A stretch of DNA of 43,572 nt from assembly GCA_024636015.1 (NCBI GenBank), contig JAGXHU010000066.1:1-43572 (forward strand), written 5' to 3'. Shown here piece by piece: positions 27,801 through 35,958 of this stretch. The translations under genes and the position numbers were made by a program. The number at the start of each line of letters is the position of its first letter. Position 1 is the first letter of the stretch. A model generated the notes under the pieces. That model did not search any database and had not been told where the DNA came from. It saw only the letters and a list, made by a program, of their open reading frames with translations. Source of the DNA: Halothiobacillus sp. (GTDB lineage Bacteria; Pseudomonadota; Gammaproteobacteria; Halothiobacillales; Halothiobacillaceae).

Positions 27801-29508
27801 TCTGTACCGCAAGCTGCTCAACGACTATCTGAATCAATCACCACTGAACGGCCGCGAGCGTTACCACATTCTCGTCGCCAGCGAGGCTCGCCTTCAGGAC
27901 GACATCCTGGCCCAGTTGCAGGCGGGCGGCACCACCATTCAGGATCACTTTGACCTGCTGACTCATCCACTGCCCGTGGCAGGGAGCCTGTGGGCCGATG
28001 TCAAAGCGCAGGAAATCCAGCGACTGGGCACACTACCTGGCATTCAGGCCGTTCTGTTGTTGCGACCAAATACCGAAGGCATATTCACAGTTGAGAGCAG
28101 TGCCGGTATCCAAGGCGGCCGGCTGGAATCCGTGGTGAACACGCCCGCCCACGCGGCCAACATCGATCCAGCAACCCCGCGAGGCCGGAGCCTTGCCTCC
28201 CTCGCCTGGCGCACGCTGGACATCCAGACCACACCCAATGTATTGCAGGATGATCGCTATACCGAATGGCAGGAACTGGCACGGGAACTCAGCATCACCT
28301 CGGCCTTGTCCGTGCCGATCATTAGCGGCAGCGGCCGATTAAACGCGGTACTCAGCCTGTATGGACGCTATCCGAATCAATTCGAATCGGTCTGGATGCA
28401 GCAATTTCTCCGAAATCTTCAACTGCGTTTGAGCCAGGCTTGGCTAGTGTGCAATAACCCTGGCCCCGTCGTCAGTCAGCAACTGTCGCAGAACTACCGC
28501 CAGGAGCTGTTCTCGGGTGGACTTTGTGTCCACATGCAACCGATTGTGGATTTGCGTACCGGCGCCCTGATCAAGGTCGAGGCACTCGCCCGATTGAAAC
28601 GCCCCGATGGGACGATAATCCCCCCTGGCGAATTCCTGTCCCTTTTGGGCGACACCGAACTCGATCGATTGTTCTGTCTGGTGCTGGAACAGGCCCTCCC
28701 CTGGTTGTCGCAGTGGGATCAGGCGGGTGTCGAACTGGGCCTGTCCGTCAACCTATCACCCGGCACCCTTCTCGCCCCGAACTGCTGCCACTGGGTCGAA
28801 ACAGCCCTGCGCAAGCATGAAATTCAACCATACCGCCTGACCCTGGAAATCCTGGAAACCCAAGGGATGGATCAATACATCCAGGACGCAGCCATCCAGA
28901 AACTGGTCGCATTGGGCGTTCCTCTGGCCATGGATGATCTGGGCTCGGGCTATAGCAGCCTCCACCGCCTGGCCACCCTGCCGTTCAACATCATCAAGGT
29001 CGACCAGAGTCTTGTGGCCGAAATTCGGGCTAACCCCGTTCAAACGATGAGCCTGATCGCAGCCATCGTCCAGATGGGCAATGATTTCGACCAGATGGTC
29101 ATCGTCGAGGGGCTCGAAGATACCGGCGTCATCGAAGCCGTATCTGTTCTGGGCGCCCATTTCGGACAGGGCTTCGCTTTGGCGCACCCGATGCCGCCCG
29201 GGGAAATCCTACCCTGGCTTCAGCGGTGCCCACCACGCGCTCCCGATACGGGTTTAAAAACATTCCTGGGCGCGCTGGCCTACCACTGGTGGCTGATGCA
29301 CACCGGTCACAAGATTCACCCACTGGCACTGGACGACTGTCCGCTCCATCAGTTTCTGGCTACCCAGGGGCATACGCACGGCGAAGCCGCACTGTGGCAC
29401 CAGGCAATACATGGCACACAGGAAAACCGGATTGCCAACCGGAACCTGCTAGCCTGGCTGGCGAAACATGCCCAACATGAAACTCAAAATAAAAACGGGG
29501 CACCGTAA
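24802..29508 (+). CDS. Giant c-di-GMP sensor: membrane sensor-GAF-PAS-PAS-GGDEF-globin-GAF-EAL
   Basis: It has about 1568 residues. In order: TM1 (14-33), a periplasmic sensor (34-260), TM2 (262-282), GAF (290-460), PAS (467-586), PAS (590-710) and GGDEF (711-873; GGDEF motif near 797, DLDDFKPVNDNFGH intact). Next come a globin-coupled-sensor-like domain (897-1043; candidate proximal haem His985 in GATHALVGV), a second GAF (1053-1223) and EAL (1234-1473). The EAL has Glu1260, NLSP, EILET, AspAsp1378-1379 in MDDLGSGYSS and VEGLED. The end (1484-1568) has His and Cys placed as in zinc-binding CZB domains. Both catalytic domains look active. The start is uncertain: ATG 24802 lacks a ribosome site, while an in-frame TTG at 24721 has GAGG. 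The globin suggests oxygen or NO sensing. Confidence 0.88.
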   Translation: MSNHAKQWPGIYYRLLLILPLLMLVIWACWNELTQYHSTERQVKLEGAHAGRFFANRIESRLNNAYKELELIGALLGDTPPSGTSAPRTLRLFKQLEPLHPELYAINIYAADGQTRLWSSKPDADTPVPPIGDFTPLPAQPNYLFGPDRSVNHVPVISLRLRKTNADGSPLLYVSLVYRLEDLLAYPPEDKGWQFTVIDRRDHSTLGICRNGKIHFNTTQLDDGHSQIPVADYPLVVQTTEPAEMIMRVYREGASKRLELYLGMFLVLSMAAWSIYTLLRQREKDARNLKQLADVNALLAQVNQAIAVSRDETGFMEDICALAVKYGGFRLAFIAKPDKTGLFQILAAAGATGYTEDLKIVTDPDQPEGQGPVGHAWRSQHPVYAQELRKMPGLTPWLARAEQFGIHSSATIPILKNGTRWAVLAAYHSETQVFSDEMRHLLEDLAQDITRGLHWIETQRREALLTATQQALLDNTLAGIVMVRDRHMVQVTARFVIMLGYTHADELLGQSTHLLYAREEDYERVGQGYLTLMAQGKLMIPDVRFARKDGSVIICDLSASMIQDEELTTSVWTIQDITQRHNLQNELAKTSAYQRALFDSNAAALLTVDTEGAISDANPALCLLTGYSRNELLGQNAAILQRQDDASEQFATDFRRVPDSPSRTIRQEDKIRHKSGAILNVEILGAAIMQPSDQPGVIWSLIDVTALHQAKQEIAYQALHDTLTGLPNRRALEQHLPRAIARAQRNGSVVAVGMLDLDDFKPVNDNFGHEGGDNLLRELAGRLQSRLRKQDLLVRLGGDEFVIVLEGLEENRLMPQLEITLDRLHQSVETPFEVTPNKHAKIGMSLGIAFYPADGEQGDGLLRQADAALYTAKINKTTRTKWWRTIHDNTAPQETEQYFDAYSPESRALMVQCSTYLHDQAEPFIRKFYAELNNNPAAQKILGALETLAFPRLIATQADHLCFLLNPETTQEQITERAKHIGATHALVGVNSPLLMQSMNLYRKLLNDYLNQSPLNGRERYHILVASEARLQDDILAQLQAGGTTIQDHFDLLTHPLPVAGSLWADVKAQEIQRLGTLPGIQAVLLLRPNTEGIFTVESSAGIQGGRLESVVNTPAHAANIDPATPRGRSLASLAWRTLDIQTTPNVLQDDRYTEWQELARELSITSALSVPIISGSGRLNAVLSLYGRYPNQFESVWMQQFLRNLQLRLSQAWLVCNNPGPVVSQQLSQNYRQELFSGGLCVHMQPIVDLRTGALIKVEALARLKRPDGTIIPPGEFLSLLGDTELDRLFCLVLEQALPWLSQWDQAGVELGLSVNLSPGTLLAPNCCHWVETALRKHEIQPYRLTLEILETQGMDQYIQDAAIQKLVALGVPLAMDDLGSGYSSLHRLATLPFNIIKVDQSLVAEIRANPVQTMSLIAAIVQMGNDFDQMVIVEGLEDTGVIEAVSVLGAHFGQGFALAHPMPPGEILPWLQRCPPRAPDTGLKTFLGALAYHWWLMHTGHKIHPLALDDCPLHQFLATQGHTHGEAALWHQAIHGTQENRIANRNLLAWLAKHAQHETQNKNGAP

Positions 29509-29845
29509 CAGCGCAGAATGTTTCGGCAATCGTCGTCAGCCCGAGAGCGCGTAACGCTCCGGGGCGTTCGGCCGACTCCTGAGCATCCTCTGTTAAGGAT
29601 TACCTCTGCATCCCCGCCTACCGAGCACAGATGCCGGCCCGTTTACATATTCAGGATTTTTTCATACAAGAAAGTAAAACTAATTGCGCCTTAACCTGTC
29701 TCACCTAGAAATCAAGATAGGTAAATAATTTACTTCAGATACAATTGGCGCCTTAACAGAGCGTTTACACAGAATATTTTATCTGCCAACCCACGCCGTC
29801 AAACCCCACCTCACTTTACGTAGTATCAAAGATCCCAGCCACGAC
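29509..29845. other. Intergenic region before the hydrolase-ACP-ketosynthase-Rieske operon
   Basis: No gene is visible in this 337-bp stretch. The left third is GC-rich and the right part AT-rich, as expected for a promoter region. The repeated motif described separately at 29682-29757 lies here. I find no clear -35/-10 pair and no convincing terminator for the upstream sensor gene. Confidence 0.45.
29682..29757. repeat. Imperfect direct repeat AATTG(G)CGCCTTAAC
   Basis: AATTGCGCCTTAAC at 29682-29695 and AATTGGCGCCTTAAC at 29743-29757 differ by one inserted G and are 61 bp apart, about six helical turns. Both lie upstream of the four-gene operon, so they may be regulator-binding sites. Confidence 0.5.
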
Positions 29846-30712
29846 ATGACAACGCCCCCAGCCCTTGGCAAATTTTTCGCTGGCAATGACTTTGCCGTAC
29901 TGGTTTTTTCCGGCCTCAGAAGCACTCCCTTGGAGTTGCAGCCGTTACTCAAGGTATTGCATGAGGCTGGATTCACGGTCGATGCCCCCCAGCTTGCCGG
30001 TTATGGTTTTGCCGCTGATCCCGCGGTTGGCGATTGGCAGGACTGGCTTTCTCAAGCCGTTGCCCGCTTCGATCATCTCGCGGCTAAATATCCCCAGGTC
30101 GCAGTGTGCGGCCTGAGCATGGGGGCTACACTCGCACTCGCTGTCGCCGCCGAACGGCGCGACCGGGTTGCAGCCGTGATACCGCTTTCCACAACCTTGC
30201 ATTACGACGGCTGGAACACGCCTTGGTACCGCTTTTTGAGTCCGCTAGGTTACTTCACCCCACTGCGACATAGCATGGTCATCCGGGAATCAAGTCCCTT
30301 TGGCTTGAAGAACACCCGTCTGCGTGAATGGATCGAACGTCAGGTCGCGGCCGAACCCATTACAGCCGTCGGCGCCTCGGCACTTTCCTTGCCTGCGCTG
30401 CACGAAGCCGCACGCCTGATGAGCCATACCCGGCGCCATTTGAAACAGATTGTGGCACCGGTTTTGATCGTTCACGCCCTGGAAGACGACATTGCCCATA
30501 TCCGTAGTGCCTATGAAGTCCAGCGCAAGGTTGGCAGCCTCCATATCCAACTAGTCAAATTGGCCAATAGTTACCATATGGTTACGCTGGATTACGAGCG
30601 GGAAACGGTTGCTAAACTCGTCACCAATTTTCTACGGTTCTTCCAGAGCCCACCTGCTGTGACCCCAATTACCCATACTATCCCAATCCCGCTCGAAGGA
30701 ACCACGTCATGA
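29846..30712 (+). CDS. Alpha/beta hydrolase (carboxylesterase/thioesterase-like)
   Basis: This 288-residue alpha/beta hydrolase has a nucleophile elbow GLSMG with Ser91. The probable acid is Asp214 or 215 in LEDDIAH, and the catalytic His244 is in SYHMVTLD. The N-terminal strand FAVLVFSGLRSTPLELQPL supplies the oxyanion region. It resembles the carboxylesterase/monoacylglycerol lipase group of the EstD/YvaK type. As the first gene of an operon whose second gene (overlapping by four bases) is an acyl carrier protein, it is likely to cleave or transfer an acyl thioester or ester. That role is inferred from position. No signal peptide is seen, so it is cytoplasmic. Confidence 0.85.
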   Translation: MTTPPALGKFFAGNDFAVLVFSGLRSTPLELQPLLKVLHEAGFTVDAPQLAGYGFAADPAVGDWQDWLSQAVARFDHLAAKYPQVAVCGLSMGATLALAVAAERRDRVAAVIPLSTTLHYDGWNTPWYRFLSPLGYFTPLRHSMVIRESSPFGLKNTRLREWIERQVAAEPITAVGASALSLPALHEAARLMSHTRRHLKQIVAPVLIVHALEDDIAHIRSAYEVQRKVGSLHIQLVKLANSYHMVTLDYERETVAKLVTNFLRFFQSPPAVTPITHTIPIPLEGTTS

Positions 30713-30945
30713 ACGATATCGAAGAACAACTCTATGTGCTGCTCATCAAGGAAATCCCGGTTGTGCGGGAAGGCTTGACCCGGGACACCACGCTGGAAGA
30801 AATCGGTCTGGACTCACTGTCCACCATCGAGTTCATGTTTCAGATCGAGGATCACTTCGAGATTCGCTTCGACCAGACCGGAACCCCACCCAAAACGCTG
30901 GGCGATGTCTTCGATGAAGTGCACGCCAAGTTGGCTCAGGCATAG
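30709..30945 (+). CDS. Acyl carrier protein, pathway-specific
   Basis: This 78-residue acyl carrier protein has the phosphopantetheine site LDSLS with Ser36 and typical four-helix spacing (LEEIGLDSLSTIEFMFQIEDHF). It differs from the fatty-acid ACP in sequence and is not beside fabD/fabG/fabF housekeeping genes. Its ATG overlaps the hydrolase stop (ATGA) and it precedes a ketosynthase by 7 bp, so it is a dedicated carrier for this operon. A holo-ACP synthase must be provided from elsewhere. Confidence 0.92.
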   Translation: MNDIEEQLYVLLIKEIPVVREGLTRDTTLEEIGLDSLSTIEFMFQIEDHFEIRFDQTGTPPKTLGDVFDEVHAKLAQA

Positions 30946-30952
30946 ACTGCTC

Positions 30953-32173
30953 ATGTCCGGTTCTCATCGTGTCGTCGTAACTGGCATCGGCGTTGTGTCC
31001 GCCGTAGGAACGTGGCCGGGCCGCTTTTTTGAACGCGTCTGCCTGGCAGACAGTGGAATCAAGCCGCTCCCCGAAACCAATCCCGCGCCCCCGATCACCA
31101 TTGCCGCGTGGATCGAGGAAGGCATCGACAACGACCCGAAAACTGCTGCGCATGATCGTGTGACGCAACTCGCCCTCAGTGCCGGTCGGCGCGCCCTCGA
31201 TGAAGCAAAGCTGCTGGATCAACCGGATCTGCTTCGAGAGACCGGTGTCTACCTCGGCACTGGGGCTGGCCCCAGCAGCACGATGGATCAGTCCTACCAT
31301 CGTCTCTACGCCGAGCAAAAAGATCGTGTCTCTCCGATGACCCTGCCACGTGGCATTCACAATGCCCCGGCCTCGGAACTCGCCATCCGCTTTGGAATGG
31401 GTGGCGCAAACAATACATTCGCCATTGCCTGTGCGTCCTCCGCCACCGCCATCGGCGAAGCGATGCGCGCCATCCGTCATGGCTACAGCAAGCGCATTCT
31501 TGCGGGCGGCAGTGAAGCCTTGCTCACGTATGGCGTACTGCATGCCTGGCATGCCCTGCGGGCCGTCGCTCCACCTGCCGACCCCGTTAGTGCATCCTGC
31601 CGACCCTTTTCAGCTGATCGTAACGGCCTCGTCATGGGCGAAGGCAGCGGCTTCATGGTGCTGGAAAGCCTCGAGTCGGCACAAGCGCGCAACGCCCCCA
31701 TCCTGGCTGAAATCGTGGGTTATGGTGCCAGCTGCGATGCCGAGCACATCACACACCCGGCCACCGAAGGGCAACAGCGCGCCGTTCGGAATGCGCTACA
31801 GGATGCGGGCATGGAACCCGCGTCAATCGATTACATCAATGCCCACGGCACGGGCACCCTGGCCGGAGACGCAGTGGAAGCCGAAACCCTCCGCACCGTC
31901 TTTGGTACGAACATACGCGACATACCCGTCAGTGCAACCAAAGCCGTACATGGCCATTTGATGGGTGCCGGCGGGGCCGTAGAACTAGCGATCGGTATTC
32001 TGTCCATCGGACACAATCGGATTCCGCCCACCGCCCATTGCCGTTTGCCGGATGAGACGCTGGGCATCGACATGGTGGCCGAAGGAGCGCGGGAACAGAC
32101 CGTCGAAACCGTACTGTCCAATTCGTTTGCGTTCGGTGGCAGCAATGCCGTACTGATCGCCCGACGATTTTAG
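30953..32173 (+). CDS. Beta-ketoacyl-ACP synthase, KAS II (FabF)-like
   Basis: This 406-residue condensing enzyme has the complete Cys-His-His triad: Cys160 in IACASSATAIG, His298 in NAHGTGTLAGD and His333 in AVHGHLMGAGG. The triad identifies a decarboxylating KAS, as in FabF or FabB. The start at ATG 30953 (MSGSHRVVVTGIGVVS) fits the family N-terminus; the frame is open 16 codons further but overlaps the acp gene. The sequence is more divergent than a primary FabF, and its neighbours suggest it elongates or primes an acyl chain on the adjacent ACP. Confidence 0.93.
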   Translation: MSGSHRVVVTGIGVVSAVGTWPGRFFERVCLADSGIKPLPETNPAPPITIAAWIEEGIDNDPKTAAHDRVTQLALSAGRRALDEAKLLDQPDLLRETGVYLGTGAGPSSTMDQSYHRLYAEQKDRVSPMTLPRGIHNAPASELAIRFGMGGANNTFAIACASSATAIGEAMRAIRHGYSKRILAGGSEALLTYGVLHAWHALRAVAPPADPVSASCRPFSADRNGLVMGEGSGFMVLESLESAQARNAPILAEIVGYGASCDAEHITHPATEGQQRAVRNALQDAGMEPASIDYINAHGTGTLAGDAVEAETLRTVFGTNIRDIPVSATKAVHGHLMGAGGAVELAIGILSIGHNRIPPTAHCRLPDETLGIDMVAEGAREQTVETVLSNSFAFGGSNAVLIARRF

Positions 32174-32183
32174 GCCGCCACTC

Positions 32184-33317
32184 ATGACCGCCTGCTACGC
32201 ACAATCCGACATCGCCCTGACCGATGCCCCGCAATTACCGATCGACTGGTACTTCGACCCCGTCATTTATCAGCGGGAACTGGACCGCTTGTTCGCCAAG
32301 GGGCCGGGCTACATCGGGCACGAACTGATGACACCAGAGCCGGGGGATTACCATACCCTGGAGCGTTTCGACCAGGCAAAAATGCTGGTCAACACCGGAC
32401 AGACCATCAACCAGCTCAGCAATATCTGCCGGCATCGTCAGGCATTGATGCTCGATGGCCAGGGCAGGCTGCCTCATCAGCGAATTACCTGCCCGCTGCA
32501 CCGCTGGACATACGACCACCACGGCCAACTGATCGCCGCGCCAAAATTCAGTGCAAAACCCTGCCTGAATCTTGAACATACCGGCTTGAAAAACTGGCAA
32601 GGTTTGTTGTTTGCCGGACCGCGCGATGCGACGGCCGATCTGGCGGGCATGAACGCAGCCAGAGCACTGGATTTTTCCGGATATCAGCTGGATCGGGTCG
32701 AGTCCACCCTCTATCCGATCAACTGGAAAACCTTCATCGAGGTGTATCTGGAAGATTATCACGTCGGACCAATCCACCCCGGCTTACGCCAATTCGTCAG
32801 CTGTGATGACCTGACCTGGCAATATGGGGAATGGTGGTCGGTACAAACAGTCAGCCTAAATCCGCTCGACCTACAGCATAAAACCGGCTCTGCCCCCTAC
32901 AAGGCCTGGCAGGAAGCGTTGAAGGCGCATCGATCTGATGGCGAGCCCTACCCTTTTGGTGCGGTCTGGTTTACCTACTATCCCGGCCTGATGATCGAGT
33001 GGTACCCCGAAGTACTGGTCATCTCTTCACTCATTCCACAGGGTGTCGAATCGACTCGGAACATTGTGGAGTTTTACTACCCGGCGGACATTGTTGCGCA
33101 TCAGCGTGGCCTGATTGATGCACAGCAGGCCGCGTACCATGAAACGGCGCTTGAGGATGAAGTCATCTGCGTGAAGATGCAGCAAGGTCGGAAAGCGCTC
33201 TATCGCGCGGGCAAGAACGAGACCGGCCCCTACCAGCTTCCGCTGGAAGAAGGGATGCAGCACTTTCACCGGTTTTTACGCGACAAGCTCGCGGACGACA
33301 CGCCCTCGGCCGATTAA
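32184..33317 (+). CDS. Rieske [2Fe-2S] non-haem iron oxygenase, alpha subunit
   Basis: This 377-residue ring-hydroxylating-type oxygenase has a Rieske cluster site CxH (Cys82, His84 in ICRHRQ) and CxxH (Cys103, His106 in CPLHRW). The mononuclear iron site is His193 and His198 in EDYHVGPIHPGL, with Asp325 in LEDEVICVKMQ as the likely carboxylate ligand. It is closer in layout to choline/carnitine-monooxygenase-type single-component alpha subunits than to dioxygenases with a beta subunit. No reductase or ferredoxin is adjacent. It lies 10 bp after the ketosynthase, so the substrate may be the ACP-bound acyl product. It meets cphA convergently with four bases between stops. Confidence 0.92.
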   Translation: MTACYAQSDIALTDAPQLPIDWYFDPVIYQRELDRLFAKGPGYIGHELMTPEPGDYHTLERFDQAKMLVNTGQTINQLSNICRHRQALMLDGQGRLPHQRITCPLHRWTYDHHGQLIAAPKFSAKPCLNLEHTGLKNWQGLLFAGPRDATADLAGMNAARALDFSGYQLDRVESTLYPINWKTFIEVYLEDYHVGPIHPGLRQFVSCDDLTWQYGEWWSVQTVSLNPLDLQHKTGSAPYKAWQEALKAHRSDGEPYPFGAVWFTYYPGLMIEWYPEVLVISSLIPQGVESTRNIVEFYYPADIVAHQRGLIDAQQAAYHETALEDEVICVKMQQGRKALYRAGKNETGPYQLPLEEGMQHFHRFLRDKLADDTPSAD

Positions 33318-33321
33318 AAAA

Positions 33322-35910
33322 TCAAGTGGCAAGCGCGGTTTTCGCCTGCGAGATGCGCTCGGTCAGATGTGTCAAAGCCACATCGACCTGATCGATCAGA
33401 ATCAGACAGACGTCTCCCGGCTCTAGCCGCGCCAACGCCCGATCGATGGCGGCAAATTCACCCTGAATTTCTTCGATGTAGGTCGTGCACTGCGCACCGG
33501 CCAACCCTTCCCGCAATAACCCGATAACCTCGCCATCGGCCCGCCCGCGCTGACAGGCATCCTGATAGAGCAAGACCTGATCGAACACATCGCCCAGAAT
33601 CTGCGTCTGCTGACGAATATCCTCGTCACGCCGATCACCAGCGCCACTGATCACGACCAGCCGTTGCCGGGCGGGCATGTTCTGCACGGCATGGCAGAGC
33701 GCCAGAATCGCATCACTGTTATGGCCATAATCCGCAATGACCGTCGCACCCAGATAGTCGAACAGATTGAAGCGCCCTGGGGCCATCGAGGCGTCACCGG
33801 AAAAACTGCCCAGTCCACGTTCGATGACCGCCCAATCCAGATTGAGTCCCCAGGCTGAGCCAACAGCCGCCATAACGTTTTCGATCTGAAAATCGACCTT
33901 GCCAGACAGCGTCAGCGGTACCCGCTCAAGCGGCATCCGCCACTGAAACGGCCCTTGCTCGGCCACAATATCCGGCCCGTCCACATAGATCACCCGGTCA
34001 CCCCGTTCGCGACGGGCCACAAGCAGCGGCAACTGCTTATCCAGTGCGAAAAAGGTCACCGCGCTCGGGCACGAATCCGCCATACGGGCCACGATGGGGT
34101 CAGTTGCATTCAGCACTGCCATTCCCTGCGGCGCCACGTTATCGACAACAACTTGTTTCACCGCCGCCAAATCCTCCACGGAATGGATGTCTGCCATCCC
34201 CAGATGATCACCAAGACCCACATTGGTTACCACCGCCACATCGCAACGGTCGAACGCCAGGCCTTGCCGCAGAATGCCCCCACGCGCGGTTTCGAACACA
34301 GCGGCATCCACGTACGGATGAAGCAGCACGTTGCGCGCACTGATCGGACCGGCGCAATCATCTGCATCAATCCGCTCACCATCGATATACACACCGTCGG
34401 TCGTGGTAATGCCCACACATTGCCCGGACTGTGCGAGCAGGTGACCGATCAGTCGGGTAGTCGTTGTCTTACCGTTGGTACCTGAAACGGCCACAATCGG
34501 AATCCGGCCGTCTTCGCCCGCTGGGTAAAGTTCCGCGATGATCGCTTCGCCGACCGCACGCGGTTTGCCGTAGGAAGGTTGAAGGTGCATCCGCAGCCCA
34601 GGCGCTGCATTCAGCTCAACGATACCGCCGTGCTGGTCCTCCAACGACTGGTTCACGTTCTCACACACGAGATCCACACCGCAGACGTCAAGGCCGATCA
34701 TCCGGGCTGCATCCACCGCACGGGCCGCCAGATCCGGATGCAGATCATCCGTCACGTCAGTGGCCGAGCCCCCCGTGGACAGATTGCCGTTATTGCGCAA
34801 AACCACCTGAACACCGATGTCTGGCACAAAATCCAGGTGATAGCCCTGTGCCTCTAACGTCACGGTGGCAATATCATCCAGACGAATCCGGGTCAGCGCA
34901 TGCGCATGCCCACCGCCCCGACGTGGGTCTGCATTCACCTGATCCACCAGTTGCGCGACGGTAGACACCCCATCGCCAATCACCATCGGCGGATCACGCC
35001 GGGCGGCCGCCACCACCTGGTTACCGACCACCAGCACCCGGAAGTCGAAACCTGGCATAAATCGCTCGACCATCACATCACGGCTTTCCTCGCGCGCGCT
35101 GGCATAGGCGCGATGCAACTGTTCCTCGTTCGAAATATTTACAACCACACCCCGGCCCTGATTACCGTCTCGGGGTTTAACCACCACCGGCAACCCGATC
35201 TCTTGGGCAGCCACCCAGGCATCCGCAGCGCTGGAGACAATCCGCCCTGTCGGAACAGGAATACCGGCGGCCCGCAACAGGGCCTTGGTCAGCTGCTTGT
35301 CCTGGGCAATGGATTCGCCAATGGCACTGGTGCGGTCGATTTCAGCGGCCTGAATCCGATGCTGCTTCCGCCCCCAACCCAGTTGAACGAGGCTGCCCGA
35401 GGTTAACCGACGAAAGGGGATACCCCGCGCCACCGCTGTCTGCACAATAGAACCCGTACTCGGCCCAAGTCGCTCGTCTTCATCCAGACTCTGCAACGCC
35501 GCATGCGCTGCCGACAGGTCGAAATCCTTATTCTGCAGGCTGGCATTGATCAAGGATTCCGCAAATTGCAGAGCCAACCGGCCCACGGCCTCCTCGGTAT
35601 ATTCGACAATGACCTGAAACACGCCGGCTTCCCGGCTCGGTACCGTACGGCTGAATGTGACCGGGCAGCCCGCATTCGCCTGCAAGGCAAGGCAACTCAG
35701 TTCCAATACCTGGGCGAGTGGAATCGATTGGTGCTGGCCGATGGCCTGCAGATTACCTACCTGGGGGAATCGCGCGCGCAGGCGCGCCTCAAACTCAGGC
35801 AGTTTGCTGATATCGCATTCGCCCGGCACACAGATCACACTGGCCTGAAGGGACGTATGGCGCGACCAGAGATTCGGGCCACGCAGCGCACGTACACGCG
35901 TAATTTCCAT
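33322..35910 (-). CDS. cphA: Cyanophycin synthetase
   Basis: CphA makes the storage polymer multi-L-arginyl-poly-L-aspartate by ATP-dependent addition of Asp and then Arg. The 862 residues match CphA1. There is an N-terminal domain (1-160), an ATP-grasp domain (about 200-470; RTSAIGESIAQDKQLTKALL, KPRDGNQGRGVVVN) that adds Asp, and a Mur-ligase-like domain that adds Arg. The latter has an intact P-loop GTNGKT at 477-482 (Lys481). Family text such as VETARGGILRQGLAFD, YGHNSDAI and GRFN is present. It follows a second synthetase by 48 bp in one operon. No cyanophycinase or isoaspartyl dipeptidase gene is in the window. Confidence 0.97.
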   Translation of the reverse strand: MEITRVRALRGPNLWSRHTSLQASVICVPGECDISKLPEFEARLRARFPQVGNLQAIGQHQSIPLAQVLELSCLALQANAGCPVTFSRTVPSREAGVFQVIVEYTEEAVGRLALQFAESLINASLQNKDFDLSAAHAALQSLDEDERLGPSTGSIVQTAVARGIPFRRLTSGSLVQLGWGRKQHRIQAAEIDRTSAIGESIAQDKQLTKALLRAAGIPVPTGRIVSSAADAWVAAQEIGLPVVVKPRDGNQGRGVVVNISNEEQLHRAYASAREESRDVMVERFMPGFDFRVLVVGNQVVAAARRDPPMVIGDGVSTVAQLVDQVNADPRRGGGHAHALTRIRLDDIATVTLEAQGYHLDFVPDIGVQVVLRNNGNLSTGGSATDVTDDLHPDLAARAVDAARMIGLDVCGVDLVCENVNQSLEDQHGGIVELNAAPGLRMHLQPSYGKPRAVGEAIIAELYPAGEDGRIPIVAVSGTNGKTTTTRLIGHLLAQSGQCVGITTTDGVYIDGERIDADDCAGPISARNVLLHPYVDAAVFETARGGILRQGLAFDRCDVAVVTNVGLGDHLGMADIHSVEDLAAVKQVVVDNVAPQGMAVLNATDPIVARMADSCPSAVTFFALDKQLPLLVARRERGDRVIYVDGPDIVAEQGPFQWRMPLERVPLTLSGKVDFQIENVMAAVGSAWGLNLDWAVIERGLGSFSGDASMAPGRFNLFDYLGATVIADYGHNSDAILALCHAVQNMPARQRLVVISGAGDRRDEDIRQQTQILGDVFDQVLLYQDACQRGRADGEVIGLLREGLAGAQCTTYIEEIQGEFAAIDRALARLEPGDVCLILIDQVDVALTHLTERISQAKTALAT

Positions 35911-35958
35911 GTTCGTTTTCCTAAAAAACCATGTATCGAAAGGACCGTGTCAAATCGC

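Noticed and set aside
29520..29600. Terminator after the large sensor gene
   Set aside because: Only a 5-bp stem GAGCG/CGCTC without a T run; not convincing.
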